A stretch of DNA of 7,025 bases from Gammaproteobacteria bacterium. GTDB taxonomy: Bacteria; Gemmatimonadota; Gemmatimonadetes; Longimicrobiales; Gaopeijiaceae. Location: the NCBI GenBank assembly GCA_024638345.1, contig JAHEKL010000146.1, positions 1 to 7,025 on the forward strand, given 5' to 3'. This document shows, piece after piece, positions 6,482 to 7,025 of the stretch (within the stretch, counting starts at the first letter, position 1; each line of letters starts with the position of its first letter). The notes beneath the pieces are model-generated. The model did not search any database and was not told the origin of the DNA. It saw only the letters and a program-made list of their open reading frames with translations. Position numbers and translations under genes: made by a program.

Positions 6482-7025
6482 GGTCGTTCGCCTCCGGGAG
6501 CGTGGCTGTGATGAATGGGCATCGGGCCGCCACCTTGCCGGGCCGATGCCAGCGCGGCCTCGACCACCGCCACGGAGGCGATCCCGTCGTAGAAGTTCGG
6601 AGTGAACGGAGCCCCCCTACGGACGGCCCGGCCGAAGGCATCCACACTGGCCGAAAAGGAGGGTTCGCGCCCAGGTGAGTGGAGTAGCCTCGCAGGATGA
6701 AGCTCCTGGAGCGCTCGGAGCCCCCGGACGAGCCGAGCTCCCCGTCCGGGGCGCCGCTCTACCGCTCGGGGGCGCGCGCCCAGCAAGTCCACCTGGAGGG
6801 CGCCTTCGGATCCGAGCAGCACGAGTCGATTCACCTGGACACCTGCGACATATGACGCCGAGAGCTGGATGGAAACGCCGCCTGGGGTGCGGCCCTCCAG
6901 GACCGCGAAGTCCTGTGCCGTCCGGATCGAGCGAAGAGAGCACCGGACCTCCACGACCGGGGCCCCCGCCAGGAGATGAGCCAGGTCCACATGGTGGCTG
7001 ATGAGGTCCAGTAGCACGCCTCCCC
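6478..7025 (-). CDS. Gfo/Idh/MocA-family oxidoreductase, C-terminal part (5' end outside window)
   Basis: The frame enters from the right edge and gives about 181 residues before the TGA at 6478-6480. It opens with GGVLLDLISHHVDL, matching the GGG.L.D...H..D motif at the start of the catalytic part of this NAD(P)-dependent family. The Asp and His are both kept. The GTG at 7017 falls inside that motif, so it is an internal Val codon and not a start. Further family features are LVLLGSEGALQVDL (a strand-turn-strand common in the C-terminal sheet) and the closing helix FYDGIASVAVVEAALASARQG. The Rossmann domain and the EKP motif would lie beyond the window. Relatives oxidise, reduce or rearrange sugars, including nucleotide sugars in surface-glycan loci. 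The GTGA overlap with the next glycosyltransferase gene supports such a role here; the substrate is unknown. Confidence 0.85.
   Translation of the reverse strand, partial: GGVLLDLISHHVDLAHLLAGAPVVEVRCSLRSIRTAQDFAVLEGRTPGGVSIQLSASYVAGVQVNRLVLLGSEGALQVDLLGARPRAVERRPGRGARLVRGLRALQELHPARLLHSPGREPSFSASVDAFGRAVRRGAPFTPNFYDGIASVAVVEAALASARQGGGPMPIHHSHAPGGERP

Overview
The window is G+C-rich bacterial chromosomal DNA (G+C judged by eye, not counted). The long TolB-like/TPR protein, the flavour of the IlvD fragment at the left edge and the GTG/TTG starts suggest a Gemmatimonadota-type or similar environmental bacterium, possibly from a metagenome. This placement is an inference and is weak; there is no rRNA or marker gene to fix it.

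Layout: (a) Positions 1 to about 85 (+) encode a piece of dihydroxy-acid dehydratase (IlvD) that enters from the left edge. Its similarity stops abruptly, far short of the normal C-terminus. (b) 165-2135 (+) encodes a three-helix membrane-anchored protein with a TolB/FlgO-like N-terminal domain and TPR repeats. (c) Only 19 bases separate its stop from the stop of a convergent minus-strand gene block that fills the rest of the window (2155-7025). Read in the direction of transcription, the block is: a Gfo/Idh/MocA oxidoreductase (5' end outside the window), a family 4 glycosyltransferase, an atypical family 2 glycosyltransferase, an extended-SDR sugar epimerase/dehydratase, and a canonical family 2 glycosyltransferase.

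The minus-strand genes look like one transcription unit. Two junctions are 4-base stop/start overlaps (GTGA at 6478-6481 and ATGA at 3147-3150), and the other two gaps are only 65 and 63 bases. Together the genes fit synthesis of a surface or secreted glycan: the oxidoreductase and the epimerase would modify nucleotide-linked sugars, and the three glycosyltransferases would build the chain. The glycan and the sugar donors cannot be read from the sequence.

Points worth a second look: the truncated ilvD; an epimerase whose catalytic YxxxK motif reads YxxxR; a family 2 glycosyltransferase without a recognisable DxD; and the two short gaps. Each gap follows a TGA-C stop and carries an open frame that ends exactly in a 4-base overlap with the next gene. 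No tRNA, rRNA, CRISPR array, insertion sequence or convincing terminator was seen.
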